Assembly: GCF_000621205.1 (NCBI RefSeq)
Contig: NZ_KK211232.1
Span: 1-54,443, forward strand
Source of the DNA: Halotalea alkalilenta DSM 17697
GTDB lineage: Bacteria; Pseudomonadota; Gammaproteobacteria; Pseudomonadales; Halomonadaceae
Direction: 5' to 3'
DNA: 54,443 bases
Shown here piece after piece: positions 20,794 to 28,664 of this stretch. Below the pieces are notes generated by a model. It did not search any database, was not told the DNA's origin, and worked only from the letters and a program-made list of their open reading frames with translations. The first letter of the stretch is position 1. Each line of letters opens with the position of its first letter. Made by a program: the position numbers and the translations under genes.

Positions 20794-21582
20794 TTGACCG
20801 ACAGGCTCCGACTCCACGGGTTCAACAACCTGACCAGCTCGCTGAGCTTCAACATCTACGACATCTGCTATGCGCAGACGCCGGAGCAGCGCGAGGCGTA
20901 CATCGACTACATCGATGACCTCTACAGCGCTGATCGTCTGACTCAGATCCTCAAGGACGTCACCAATATCATCGGTGCGCACGTGCTCAACATCGCACGT
21001 CAGGACTACGAGCCCCACGGGGCGAGCGTCACCATCCTGATCGCCGAGCACGAGCTCGAAGCGCCGGTGAGCAGCGAGCCGGGCCCCGGGCCCTTGCCCG
21101 AGACCATCGTCGGCCATCTCGACAAGAGCCACGTGACCGTGCACAGCTATCCGGAATCACACCCGGACAACGGCATCTGCACCTTCAGGCTCGACATCGA
21201 CGTCTCGACCTGCGGCATGATCTCGCCGCTGAAGGCGCTCAACTACCTGATCCACAGCTTCGACTCCGACATCGTCACCATGGACTACCGGGTGCGCGGC
21301 TTCACCCGTGACGTCGACGGCCGCAAGCTGTTCATCGACCACGACATCACTTCGATCCAGGACTACCTGGCCGAGGATACCAAGCGGCAGTATCAAATGA
21401 TCGACGTCAACGTCTATCAGGAGAACACCTTCCACACCAAGATGCTGCTCAAGGACTTCGATCTCAACAACTATCTCTTCGACATCACCCGGCGCGACCT
21501 TTCCTTCGAAAACGCCGCGGACATCGAAGGGCGGCTGCGTCGCGAGATGCTCGAGATCTTCTACTCGCGCAACCTCGACTAA
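20794..21582 (+). CDS. speD: S-adenosylmethionine decarboxylase proenzyme
   Basis: SpeD decarboxylates SAM to supply the aminopropyl donor for spermidine. The 262-residue protein closely resembles the E. coli-type enzyme ([30 protein letters not shown]). Self-cleavage at Ser112 in LDKSHV would create the pyruvoyl group. The start is a TTG, chosen because AGGAGG lies seven bases upstream and the alignment to family N termini is complete. A longer upstream frame overlapping the OsmC gene is not conserved. A terminator follows. Confidence 0.96.
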   Translation: MTDRLRLHGFNNLTSSLSFNIYDICYAQTPEQREAYIDYIDDLYSADRLTQILKDVTNIIGAHVLNIARQDYEPHGASVTILIAEHELEAPVSSEPGPGPLPETIVGHLDKSHVTVHSYPESHPDNGICTFRLDIDVSTCGMISPLKALNYLIHSFDSDIVTMDYRVRGFTRDVDGRKLFIDHDITSIQDYLAEDTKRQYQMIDVNVYQENTFHTKMLLKDFDLNNYLFDITRRDLSFENAADIEGRLRREMLEIFYSRNLD

Positions 21583-21603
21583 CGACGCTTACGCCAATGC
21601 GAC

Positions 21604-21636
21604 CGAGACCCGGCCCCGCGCCGGGTCTCGTGTTTA
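21604..21636 (+). terminator. Intrinsic terminator after speD
   Basis: CGAGACCCGG pairs with CCGGGTCTCG around a seven-base GC-rich loop. The sequence TGTTTAT follows, a short U-tract. It begins 21 bp after the speD stop. Confidence 0.8.
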
Positions 21637-21718
21637 TCGACCGGTCGAGGATTGGGGTAGACTGGGCGCGCCGCTTCCAGCGCGCTGCCGGACAATCGTT
21701 CAACGTCAAGGAAGGACT

Positions 21719-22804
21719 ATGAACACTTCGATTCAACGCAAAGCATTTCTACTTTTGCTTGCCCTGGTCACCGTCGCCTTCATCTGGCTGCTGCTGCCCT
21801 ACTACGGCGCGGTGTTCTGGGCGGTGATCCTGGCGATCATCTTCCAGCCGATGCAGCGCGGCCTGGAACGATGGCTCGGCGGGCGACGCAACCTCGCTGC
21901 GCTGATCAGCGTGCTGGCCTGCATCTTCATCGTCATCATTCCGGTCTCGGCGATCGTCGGTTCGCTGATCCAGGAAGGCGCGAGCCTGTACCAGCGGGTG
22001 CGCAGCGGCGAGATCGACTTCAACGCCTATCTCGCCCAGTTCCAGGCGGCGCTGCCGCCCACCCTCGAGGAGTGGATGGTGCGAGTGGGGATCGGCGACT
22101 TCGCCGAACTGCGCCAGAAGCTCTCTGCCGCGGCGATGCAGGTCAGCCAGCTGCTCGCAGGCCAGGTCCTGAGCATCGGCCAGAACACCCTGCAGTTTTT
22201 GGTCAGCCTCGGCATCATGCTCTACCTGCTGTTCTTCCTCTTCCGCGATGGGCGCTCGCTGGGCCGCGACATCCGTGTCTCGATCCCGCTCAGCGACGAC
22301 TACACCCGTCAGCTGCTCGGCAAGTTCACCGCAGTGGTCCGTGCCACGGTCAAGGGCAACGTGATCATTGCCGCCATCCAGGGGGCGATCGGCGGGGTGA
22401 CCTTCTGGCTGCTCGGTATCGAGGCCGCCTTGCTCTGGGGGGTGCTGATGGCATTCCTCTCATTGCTGCCGGCGATCGGCGCGGCGGTGGTGTGGGTGCC
22501 TGTGGCGGCCTACCTGCTGCTCACCGGCGACTACGTCAGGGGAGCGATCCTGGTCTTCGTCGGCGTGGTGGTGATCGGCTTGGTCGACAACCTGCTGCGC
22601 CCCCCGCTGGTCGGCAAGGAGACCAAGCTCCCCGACTACGTGGTGCTGATCTCGACCGTCGGTGGGATGTCGATGTTCGGCATCAACGGATTCGTCATCG
22701 GCCCGTTGATCGCGGCGCTGTTCATCTCCGCCTGGGCGCTGTTCAAGGCCGAGCAGCAGGAGCAGCCGCTACGGGACGACTCAAGCGACCCCACCGAAGA
22801 GTAG
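21719..22804 (+). CDS. AI-2E family transporter (PerM/TqsA-like permease)
   Basis: This 361-residue inner-membrane protein of the AI-2E exporter family has about seven to eight hydrophobic segments. There are two pairs near the N terminus, a soluble portion around residues 90-140, and the conserved C-terminal half with GLVDNLLRPPLVGKETKLPD near residue 290. Family members export autoinducer-2 or act as Na+/H+ antiporters, and the substrate cannot be read from sequence. An AAGGA ribosome site precedes the ATG. The element at 22841-23170 has inserted just after the stop. Confidence 0.88.
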   Translation: MNTSIQRKAFLLLLALVTVAFIWLLLPYYGAVFWAVILAIIFQPMQRGLERWLGGRRNLAALISVLACIFIVIIPVSAIVGSLIQEGASLYQRVRSGEIDFNAYLAQFQAALPPTLEEWMVRVGIGDFAELRQKLSAAAMQVSQLLAGQVLSIGQNTLQFLVSLGIMLYLLFFLFRDGRSLGRDIRVSIPLSDDYTRQLLGKFTAVVRATVKGNVIIAAIQGAIGGVTFWLLGIEAALLWGVLMAFLSLLPAIGAAVVWVPVAAYLLLTGDYVRGAILVFVGVVVIGLVDNLLRPPLVGKETKLPDYVVLISTVGGMSMFGINGFVIGPLIAALFISAWALFKAEQQEQPLRDDSSDPTEE

Positions 22805-22810
22805 AAGCGC

Positions 22811-22840
22811 AAGCGGGGCGCCGGATCGCGCCCCGCGGCG
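22811..22840. repeat. Left hairpin direct repeat flanking element copy 2
   Basis: This 30-bp stretch starts six bases after the AI-2E permease stop and matches 23171-23200 with one difference (C at 22827, G at 23187). It contains a stem GCGGGGCG/CGCCCCGC. GCGCAAGC just outside this repeat can pair with GCTTGCGC just outside the other. This suggests that a single larger terminator hairpin between convergent genes was split and duplicated by the insertion. Confidence 0.85.
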
Positions 22841-23170
22841 CAGATTAATGACAAACCCCTTTTGACCCAGCGACGCTCTCGATCCTGGCGAGTCGAGAAC
22901 CGTTTGGGTCCTAACGCGCCTCTTGCTCGCTTAGATGCGAGGGGCGGACCCCTCGCGCTCCCCCTAAAAGGGGACGCGCCGCCACGAGATCGCGAAACCC
23001 TGGCCGATCAATCGCTTGCCCTCGGGTCGGCGCGCATGGACGTCCCTGTCCGGGCGCGCCTTTTGCGACATCCATGTCGCAAACCCCGGTGCAATCGATT
23101 GCCGGCCAGCGCGCTCTCGGAGGCGGCTGGAAACCATCGTGGCATCTTCAAATACTTTGTCAGCAGTCTG
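22841..23170 (+). mobile_element. 330-bp MITE-like intergenic element, copy 2 (complete)
   Basis: This copy begins CAGATTAATGACAAA and ends, read inward on the other strand, CAGACTGCTGACAAA. That is a 15-bp terminal inverted repeat with three mismatches. It shares roughly 90% identity with copy 3 and 98% with copy 1 over the shared part. Internal structure includes GCGAGGGG/CCCCTCGC (22937-22956) and the palindrome GCGACATCCATGTCGC (23064-23079). It encodes no credible protein, so it would be moved in trans. It lies between convergent genes, flanked by a 30-bp direct repeat that carries a hairpin. Confidence 0.8.
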
Positions 23171-23200
23171 AAGCGGGGCGCCGGATGGCGCCCCGCGGCG
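23171..23200. repeat. Right hairpin direct repeat flanking element copy 2
   Basis: This is the partner of 22811-22840. The hairpin is GCGGGGCGC, loop CGGATG, GCGCCCCGC, a perfect nine-base-pair stem. It lies 13 bp from the stop codon of the convergent prepilin peptidase gene. Confidence 0.85.
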
Positions 23201-23213
23201 TCGCTTGCGCGGT

Positions 23214-23756
23214 TCAGCGACCGAGCGGGGCATGCCACCAGAGCCAGCCCCAGCCGGCGAGCGCGAGACAGGGGCCGAAAGGGATCGTCGCGGCGCCGGA
23301 TCTCGCCAGCAGGCCCCATAGCAGCCCGAGCGGCGCCGCAAGCGCAAGCACCGGCGCCAGCGCACCGCACCCAAGCCAAGCGCCAAGGGCGGCGAACAGC
23401 TTGACGTCTCCGCCGCCCAGGCCTTCGCGACCGCGCAGCCGGCGATAGCCCCGCCGACACGCCTCGAGACTCAGATATCCAAGCGCCGCGCCCAGGATCG
23501 CCACAGCGGGCGCGGCGAACATGCCTGCCGCATTGAGCACCAGACCACTCCAGAGCAGCGGCAGCACCAGGCGGTCGGGCAGCAGCCTGCGCTCGATGTC
23601 GATCGACGACAGCCTGGCAAGCATCGTGCCCAGCCCGGTCATCGCCAAGGCCTCGGCGCCGATACCGAACCGCCATCCCGACGCCGCGCCAAGCACGCCG
23701 ACAATCAGCCACCACCAGGGCTGCACCGCCGCCCGCCGCCAAATCCCACCCGCCAT
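23214..23756 (-). CDS. A24-family prepilin peptidase, short form
   Basis: This 180-residue membrane protein is an aspartic protease of the prepilin peptidase/preflagellin family. The two catalytic aspartates are visible: SSIDIERRLLPDRLVLPLL near residue 52 and the GGGDVKLFAALGAWLG motif near residue 115. There are about six hydrophobic segments. It lacks the N-terminal cysteine-rich N-methyltransferase domain of PilD, so it would cleave but not methylate. No pilin or secretion gene is near. A CpaA/TadV-type or stand-alone role is possible. Confidence 0.85.
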   Translation of the reverse strand: MAGGIWRRAAVQPWWWLIVGVLGAASGWRFGIGAEALAMTGLGTMLARLSSIDIERRLLPDRLVLPLLWSGLVLNAAGMFAAPAVAILGAALGYLSLEACRRGYRRLRGREGLGGGDVKLFAALGAWLGCGALAPVLALAAPLGLLWGLLARSGAATIPFGPCLALAGWGWLWWHAPLGR

Positions 23757-23825
23757 CGCGCTCTCCTCGTATCGGCCGCGTGCTTCGATTGCATCGGCCG
23801 CGCGCGAGCGCCTTTGACGCCTCCC

Positions 23826-24206
23826 TCAGCTATCCATGTCGATCTCGACCCAGCCGTCGCGCAGCCGCACGGGCCAGGTACGCAGCGCGATCTCCGGCGA
23901 CTCGATGCAGCGCCCGTCGGCAAGGCGGAAGTGCTGCTTGTAGAGCGGAGAGGCGACCACCGGCTGCGCCGCGATATCTCCGACGATGCCCCGCCCGATC
24001 ACGTTGGCGCCGGAAAATGGATCTCCATTGGCGAGCGCGTAAACGTTCCTCTCGCTGCCCGCGAGGAGCAGGAACAGAGCGATCTGCTCGCCCCGACACC
24101 AAGCGGTGACGCCAGCGCCGGGCACCAGCTCGTCGATGCTGCACAGTCGCCGCCACTGACCGGCGCTCTCGGCATCGAGGGCCTTTTCGCTTCTATCGAG
24201 GGTCAT
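23826..24206 (-). CDS. nirD: Assimilatory nitrite reductase small subunit
   Basis: NirD is the small subunit of NADH-dependent cytoplasmic nitrite reductase, which reduces nitrite to ammonium with NirB. The 126-residue protein has a Rieske-like fold (RRLCSIDELVPGAGV, VYALANGDPFSGANVIGRGI, SPLYKQHFRLADGRCIE). As in other NirD proteins the Cys and His pairs that would hold a Rieske [2Fe-2S] cluster are absent. Its ATG overlaps the nirB stop by one base. It is the last gene of the operon. Confidence 0.95.
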   Translation of the reverse strand: MTLDRSEKALDAESAGQWRRLCSIDELVPGAGVTAWCRGEQIALFLLLAGSERNVYALANGDPFSGANVIGRGIVGDIAAQPVVASPLYKQHFRLADGRCIESPEIALRTWPVRLRDGWVEIDMDS

Positions 24207-26776
24207 CAGGCACTCTCCTCACTGACGACCGAGGGAATCTCATCGGCACGCGCCGGGCGACGCTGGCCACGCTCGCGCACGTAGCGCAGTCCCGGGTCGC
24301 CCTGGGTCTGATTGACGAAGGTACGAAAGCGCTTGAGCTTCTCCGGGTCGGAAAGAGCGTTGGCCCACTCGCATTCGTAGCGCTCGACCACCAGCGCCAT
24401 CTGGCGCTCGAGCTCGGCGCAGACACCCAGGCAGTCATCGATCACCACCGACTTGAGATAATCCAGGCCGCCATCGAGGTTCTCGCGCCATACCGACGTG
24501 CGCTGCAGGCGATCCGCCGTGCGCACGTAGAACATCAGCAGCCGGTCGATGTAGCGAACCAGGGTCTCATCGTCGAGATCGGTAGCGAACAGCTCGGCGT
24601 GACGCGGACGCATACCACCGTTGCCGCAAACGTAGAGATTCCAGCCCCGCTCGGTGGCGATCACGCCGATGTCCTTGCTCTGCGCCTCGGCGCACTCGCG
24701 GGTACAGCCGGAGACCGCGAACTTGAGCTTGTGCGGGGAGCGCAGCCCCTTGTAGCGGTGCTCGAGCCGTAGCGCCATGGCGACGCTGTCCTGCACCCCG
24801 TAGCGGCACCAGCTGCTGCCGACGCAGGACTTCACCGTGCGGGTCGACTTGCCGTAGGCGTGGCCGGTCTCGAATCCCGCGGCGATCAGTTCGGCCCAGA
24901 TCGACGGCAGCTGATGCAGCTCGGCACCGAACATATCGATACGTTGACCGCCGGTGATCTTGGTGTAGAGATCGTACTTCTTCGCCACCTCACCGAGCAC
25001 GATCAGCTTGTCCGGGGTGATCTCGCCACCAGCGATCCGCGGCACCACCGAGTAGGTACCATCCTTTTGCATGTTGGCCATGAAAGCGTCGTTGGTGTCC
25101 TGCAGCGGCGCGAGCGCCGGGTCGAGGATCGGCCGGTTCCAGTTGGAGGCCAGAATCGATGCCACCGCCGGCTTGCAGATGTCGCAGCCAAGCCCTCCGT
25201 TGCCGTGACGGCGCATCAGCGTGTCGAAGTCCTCGATACCCTCGAGCCGGACCAGGTCGAATAGCGCCTGGCGGGTGTGGGAGAAGTGCTCGCAGAGGCT
25301 CGCGTCGACCGCCATTCCACGCGCGGCCAGCTCGGCCTCGAAAGCCTGCTTGAGCAGCGCGCTGCAGCCACCGCAGCCGGTCGAGGCACGGGTCTCTCGC
25401 TTGAGCGAGGCCAGATCGAGACATCCCTGGTCGACCGCCGCGCGGATCGTACCCTTGCTGACGTTATGGCAGGAGCAGATCGTCGCGCTGTCCGGCAGCG
25501 CATCGATACCGAGCGCAGGAGCGCCCTCGCCCGCCGGCAGGATCAGCGCCTCAGGCGCAAGCGGCGCGGCGATCGCGTTGGCGACGTACTGCAGCAGCGT
25601 GTCGTAGAAGCTGTTGTCGCCGACCAGCACCGCACCTAGTACCCGCTTGCCGTCCTCGCTGACCACCAGGCGGCGATAGCTTGCGCTGCGCTCGTCGACG
25701 AAACGGTAGCTGCGCGCGCCGGGGCTCGCGCCGTGGGCATCGCCGATCGAGCCGACATCGACGCCGAGCAGCTTGAGCTTGGTCGACATGTCAGCGCCGG
25801 TGAACAGCTCGCTCGGCTGGCCGGCGAGCCGCTCGGCGACCAGTCGCGCCATCCGGTAACCCGGCGCCACCAGGCCGAACACCCGATCGCGCCAGGAGGC
25901 GCATTCACCGATCGCGTAGATCGCCGGGTCCGAGCTTGCGCAGTGGTCGTTCACCACCACCCCACCGCGCGCGGCGATCTCGAGCCCGCAATCACGAGCC
26001 AGCCCGTCCTGGGGACGGATACCGGCGGAGAACACTACCAGGTCGGTATCCAGCGCGGTGCCATCGGCGAAGCGCATCCGATAGCGATGGCCATTCTCCC
26101 CGGCGACGATCGCCTCGGTCGCCTTGGAGAGATGCACACCCACGCCGAGCGCCTCGATCCTGGCCGCAAGCGCAGCGCCGCCCTCGGCATCGAGCTGCAC
26201 CGGCATCAGCCGGGGGGCGAACTCGACCACGTGGGCCTCGAGGCCGAGGCGCTTCAACGCATTGGCCGCCTCGAGGCCGAGCAGGCCACCGCCGACCACT
26301 ACGCCACGGCGGGCGTTCGCCGCGGCAGCGCGGATCATGTCGAGATCGTCCAGGGTGCGATAGACCAGCCGGGCGTCACCCTCGCTGCCCGGAATCGCCG
26401 GCACGAAGGGATAGGATCCGGTGGCCAGCACCAGCCGGTCGAAGCGATAGCGCCCGCGCAGGGTCACCACCTCGCGCGTGGTGCGATCGATCTTCTCTAC
26501 CTTCTCGCCAAGATGCAGCACTACGCCATGATCCGCGTACAGTCCGGCTTCGCCGAGCGCCAGTGAGGCAGCGTCGCGTCCAGAGAAGTATTCGGAGAGA
26601 TGGACCCGGTCATAGGCCGGATGGCGCTCCTCACCGAATACCGAGATCGCGTGGTGATGATGCGCACCGAGCTCGATCAGCCGCTCGACGCAGTGGTGAC
26701 CGACCATGCCGTTGCCGATCACGATCAGCGATGGGCGTCTATCGACAGGGACGCTGAGGTTCTTGTCCTGGTTCAT
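24206..26776 (-). CDS. nirB: Assimilatory nitrite reductase large subunit
   Basis: NirB carries electrons from NAD(P)H through FAD and [2Fe-2S] to a siroheme-[4Fe-4S] centre that reduces nitrite to ammonium. The 856 residues contain, in order, the FAD/NAD module (IVIGNGMVGHHCVERL at the N terminus, second dinucleotide fold VVGGGLLGLEAANAL near 160), and a BFD-type [2Fe-2S] domain (CSCHNVSKGTIRAAVDQGC, later TGCGGC, residues about 430-475). The siroheme domains follow, with cysteines in SCVGSSWCRYG and SGCTRECAEAQ. The start overlaps the upstream flavoprotein gene by four bases. Confidence 0.97.
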   Translation of the reverse strand: MNQDKNLSVPVDRRPSLIVIGNGMVGHHCVERLIELGAHHHHAISVFGEERHPAYDRVHLSEYFSGRDAASLALGEAGLYADHGVVLHLGEKVEKIDRTTREVVTLRGRYRFDRLVLATGSYPFVPAIPGSEGDARLVYRTLDDLDMIRAAAANARRGVVVGGGLLGLEAANALKRLGLEAHVVEFAPRLMPVQLDAEGGAALAARIEALGVGVHLSKATEAIVAGENGHRYRMRFADGTALDTDLVVFSAGIRPQDGLARDCGLEIAARGGVVVNDHCASSDPAIYAIGECASWRDRVFGLVAPGYRMARLVAERLAGQPSELFTGADMSTKLKLLGVDVGSIGDAHGASPGARSYRFVDERSASYRRLVVSEDGKRVLGAVLVGDNSFYDTLLQYVANAIAAPLAPEALILPAGEGAPALGIDALPDSATICSCHNVSKGTIRAAVDQGCLDLASLKRETRASTGCGGCSALLKQAFEAELAARGMAVDASLCEHFSHTRQALFDLVRLEGIEDFDTLMRRHGNGGLGCDICKPAVASILASNWNRPILDPALAPLQDTNDAFMANMQKDGTYSVVPRIAGGEITPDKLIVLGEVAKKYDLYTKITGGQRIDMFGAELHQLPSIWAELIAAGFETGHAYGKSTRTVKSCVGSSWCRYGVQDSVAMALRLEHRYKGLRSPHKLKFAVSGCTRECAEAQSKDIGVIATERGWNLYVCGNGGMRPRHAELFATDLDDETLVRYIDRLLMFYVRTADRLQRTSVWRENLDGGLDYLKSVVIDDCLGVCAELERQMALVVERYECEWANALSDPEKLKRFRTFVNQTQGDPGLRYVRERGQRRPARADEIPSVVSEESA

Positions 26777-28038
26777 GCGATCTCCTCGATCGGATCTTGA
26801 CGTTGGGACGACCGGGCGATCGGCGCGGCGTCGAACAGCCAGTCGTCACCCGGCTCGACCGGCGTCCTGGCGAGAAAGTGGTGATACCAGGCAGGCCCGA
26901 GGCGGGTGTCGTTGATCAGATTGCCGGCACGTATCGCGCCCCCGTTGAGGCACAGCGCGCGATAATCCCCACTGCCAGGGTCGACGTAGCGCAGCCAGCG
27001 GTCGCCTGGGCGTGGATGAGGATCACCGAAGGCGTAGAGCGCGATACCGCTGATCTTCAGCCGCGTCGCGCTGGGAAGGGGTTCGAAGCCCCCGGGCTCG
27101 CCGCAGAGCACGGCGGCGAGTACCTCCACCTGCGCCCAAATCGGCTCGACCAAGCCAAAGGTGGCACCACGGTGCTCGCAACACTCGCCGAGCGCGTGAA
27201 TCAGCGGATCGCTGCTGACCAAGCGGTCATCGACGCGGATACCCCGGCCGCACTCGAGCCCGGCATCCCGCCCCAGCTCGAGATTCGCCTCGATCCCGGC
27301 GGCATGGATCAGCCGCCGCGCCTCGATCCAGCGACCATCGTCGAGCTTCAGCGCCTGGAGCCGGCCATCGCGGTCGGCGCGCATTTCCGCCAGGGTGCGC
27401 TCGAGCTCGAAGACCAGTCCTCTCGAGGCGAGCCTGGCCGCCAGCTGCCTACCGCCCTCGGCGTCGAGCTGCCGATTCATCGGCCAGGCACCGCGATGCA
27501 CCACGGTCACGCGCGCACCACGCTGGCGCAGTCCTTCGGCGGCCTCCAGGCCGAGCAGTCCGGCGCCGACCACGCACACCGGCAGGTCCGCCAGATCGTC
27601 CTCGAGCAAGGCATCGACATCACCGAGGGTGCGAAACTCGCCGACGCCTTCGCAGACGTCACCGAGGACGATGGCTCGCCGGGTGCGCGAACCGGTGGCG
27701 ATCACCAGACGGTGATAATCCACCCTGGCGCCCGAGGCGGTGGTCAACCGACGCCTGCTGCGATCGATCGCGACCACCGGGTCGCCACGGTGGAGCTCGA
27801 TGCCCTCGTCTCGATACCACCCGGCTGGACGTCCCCACAGCGCGTCGCGCTCGACTTCGCCCGCAAGCAGCGGCGAGAGCAGGATCCGGTTGTAGCCCAC
27901 CGCCGGCTCGGCACCGATCAGCACGATGCGCAGACCGGTGCGCGCCTGGAATCCCTTGGCCACCAGCGCCTCGAGCAGGCGCTGGCCGGCCATACCGCCG
28001 CCGACGATCACCAGGGCCGGCCGCTCGTTCATCCCCAT
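26773..28038 (-). CDS. NAD(P)/FAD-dependent oxidoreductase, probable electron-transfer subunit of assimilatory nitrate reductase (NasC/NasB-like)
   Basis: This 421-residue flavoprotein resembles the N-terminal half of NirB. It has ALVIVGGGMAGQRLLEALV for FAD, CVVGAGLLGLEAAEGLRQRG for NAD(P)H, and HALGECCEHRG near residue 275. It has no BFD [2Fe-2S] domain. That domain is instead at the C terminus of NasA in this cluster, so this protein could pass electrons from NAD(P)H to NasA. It is the first gene of the nir operon. The ATG follows AGGAGG by six bases. A second role as an extra NirB flavin partner is possible. Confidence 0.85.
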   Translation of the reverse strand: MGMNERPALVIVGGGMAGQRLLEALVAKGFQARTGLRIVLIGAEPAVGYNRILLSPLLAGEVERDALWGRPAGWYRDEGIELHRGDPVVAIDRSRRRLTTASGARVDYHRLVIATGSRTRRAIVLGDVCEGVGEFRTLGDVDALLEDDLADLPVCVVGAGLLGLEAAEGLRQRGARVTVVHRGAWPMNRQLDAEGGRQLAARLASRGLVFELERTLAEMRADRDGRLQALKLDDGRWIEARRLIHAAGIEANLELGRDAGLECGRGIRVDDRLVSSDPLIHALGECCEHRGATFGLVEPIWAQVEVLAAVLCGEPGGFEPLPSATRLKISGIALYAFGDPHPRPGDRWLRYVDPGSGDYRALCLNGGAIRAGNLINDTRLGPAWYHHFLARTPVEPGDDWLFDAAPIARSSQRQDPIEEIA

Positions 28039-28075
28039 CCCGTTCCTCCTCGCACCAAGTCGATGTACCGGGCGA

Positions 28076-28128
28076 AAAACAAAAAAGCGCCTGAAGCTCC
28101 GAAGGGAGCTTCAGGCGCCTTTGCCTGA
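28076..28128 (-). promoter_or_regulatory. Attenuator in the nir leader: intrinsic terminator overlapping an ANTAR-type hexaloop hairpin
   Basis: On the minus strand GCGCCTGAAGCTCC, loop CTTC, GGAGCTTCAGGCGC is followed by T6-G-T5, a textbook terminator, 38 bp before the first gene starts. Just before it, TCAGGC-AAAGGC-GCCTGA forms a six-base-pair hairpin with a hexaloop having A1 and G4. Its 3' arm is the 5' end of the terminator stem, so the two structures exclude each other. This matches the P2 hairpin bound by ANTAR antiterminators such as NasT and NasR. A convincing P1 hairpin was not identified by eye. Confidence 0.82.
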
Positions 28129-28211
28129 TCTGGCGGGCCCTGGATTATTCTTGTTGGCACGGGCCGCACCGAGGGTGATCGCTTGTTGTCTTTGTCTTGC
28201 GATCCCTGCTT

Positions 28212-28310
28212 TTAGATGATGCCGATCCCATCGAAGTCGAAGCGGATGGCGATCAGGTCGCTCACGCGACCACCGGAGCGACGACGAGGATCTTCGTTGA
28301 TCGGCATCAT
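28212..28310 (-). CDS. Possible 32-codon leader ORF in the nir leader
   Basis: This open frame starts with two ATGs and ends in TAA. It is mostly G or C at third codon positions, like local genes. The peptide begins MMPINEDPRRRSGG and ends DFDGIGII. No convincing ribosome site precedes it. A perfect 13-bp inverted repeat, GATGATGCCGATC and GATCGGCATCATC (28216-28228 and 28299-28311), covers its two ends, so in RNA the start would pair with the end. It may be a regulatory peptide, a small protein, or only a structured leader RNA. Confidence 0.35.
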   Translation of the reverse strand: MMPINEDPRRRSGGRVSDLIAIRFDFDGIGII

Positions 28311-28335
28311 CGTGCTTGTTCGGCCCGCATCTCTA

Positions 28336-28352
28336 TACAAGCGATACGCCAA
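28336..28352 (-). promoter_or_regulatory. Candidate sigma-54 promoter for the nir operon
   Basis: On the minus strand TTGGCGTATCGCTTGTA has the -24 GG and a -12-like element 10 bases later, but with GT in place of GC. Transcription would start near 28324 and give a leader of about 285 bases. The imperfect -12 element makes this weaker than the nasA promoter. No better candidate was found in this leader. Confidence 0.45.
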
Positions 28353-28360
28353 CACCGAAA

Positions 28361-28384
28361 AAATTTTTTAAATTCAAGTCATTA
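28361..28384. promoter_or_regulatory. IHF-like site beside an A/T tract
   Basis: ATTCAAGTCATTA (28372-28384) fits the IHF consensus WATCAANNNNTTR with one mismatch. It sits next to an AAAAAATTTTTTAAA tract, in otherwise GC-rich DNA. IHF bending between NtrC sites and sigma-54 promoters is common, and this lies between the NtrC-like palindrome and the nir promoter. Confidence 0.45.
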
Positions 28385-28470
28385 AAATCTTCCACTCTTG
28401 CCTCCCCCACCGCTGGAGTCTGGTCGACCACTCATCGATCTCGGTTTCAAGGTGCAAACACCCCCTTGAT

Positions 28471-28487
28471 TGCACCGTCTCGGTGCC
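28471..28487. promoter_or_regulatory. NtrC-like binding site
   Basis: TGCACCGTCTCGGTGCC matches the NtrC consensus TGCACC-N5-GGTGCA except at the last base. It lies about 65 bp upstream of the nasA -24 element and about 120 bp from the nir promoter candidate, a usual enhancer distance for both. A half-site (AAGGTGCA) lies near 28450. Confidence 0.65.
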
Positions 28488-28551
28488 GTGAATCACCGAG
28501 GATTTGGCGCACGTTCCCCTTCCTCCCGCCCGCACGGAAACGAGGGCAAAC

Positions 28552-28567
28552 TGGCCCGGTTATTGCT
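28552..28567 (+). promoter_or_regulatory. Sigma-54 promoter of nasA
   Basis: TGGCCCGGTTATTGCT has GG and GC ten bases apart with TTGCT at -12, close to the sigma-54 consensus. Transcription would begin near 28578 and pass through the attenuator at 28665-28708 before reaching nasA. Confidence 0.7.
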
Positions 28568-28664
28568 GCGTTTCGAGCCTAAAGCCGCCGCTGGACCAGG
28601 TCATCACGTCAATGCAGACGGGCCCGGGCGCCAGGGCGGATGCATCGACATCGAGCAGGAAGAC

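Noticed and set aside
22841-23170. Group IIC intron, which also inserts next to terminator hairpins
   Set aside because: The element has terminal inverted repeats and flanking duplications, and no domain V-like end or reverse transcriptase. Group II introns do not duplicate the target.
22811-23200. Site-specific integration by a tyrosine recombinase with attL/attR repeats
   Set aside because: The flanking repeats differ completely between the two loci, so they cannot both match one attP core.
28197-28385. A 62-codon plus-strand frame in the nir/nas control region
   Set aside because: It has no ribosome site and runs through the predicted promoter and IHF-like site; the minus-strand 32-codon frame has the better coding signal.
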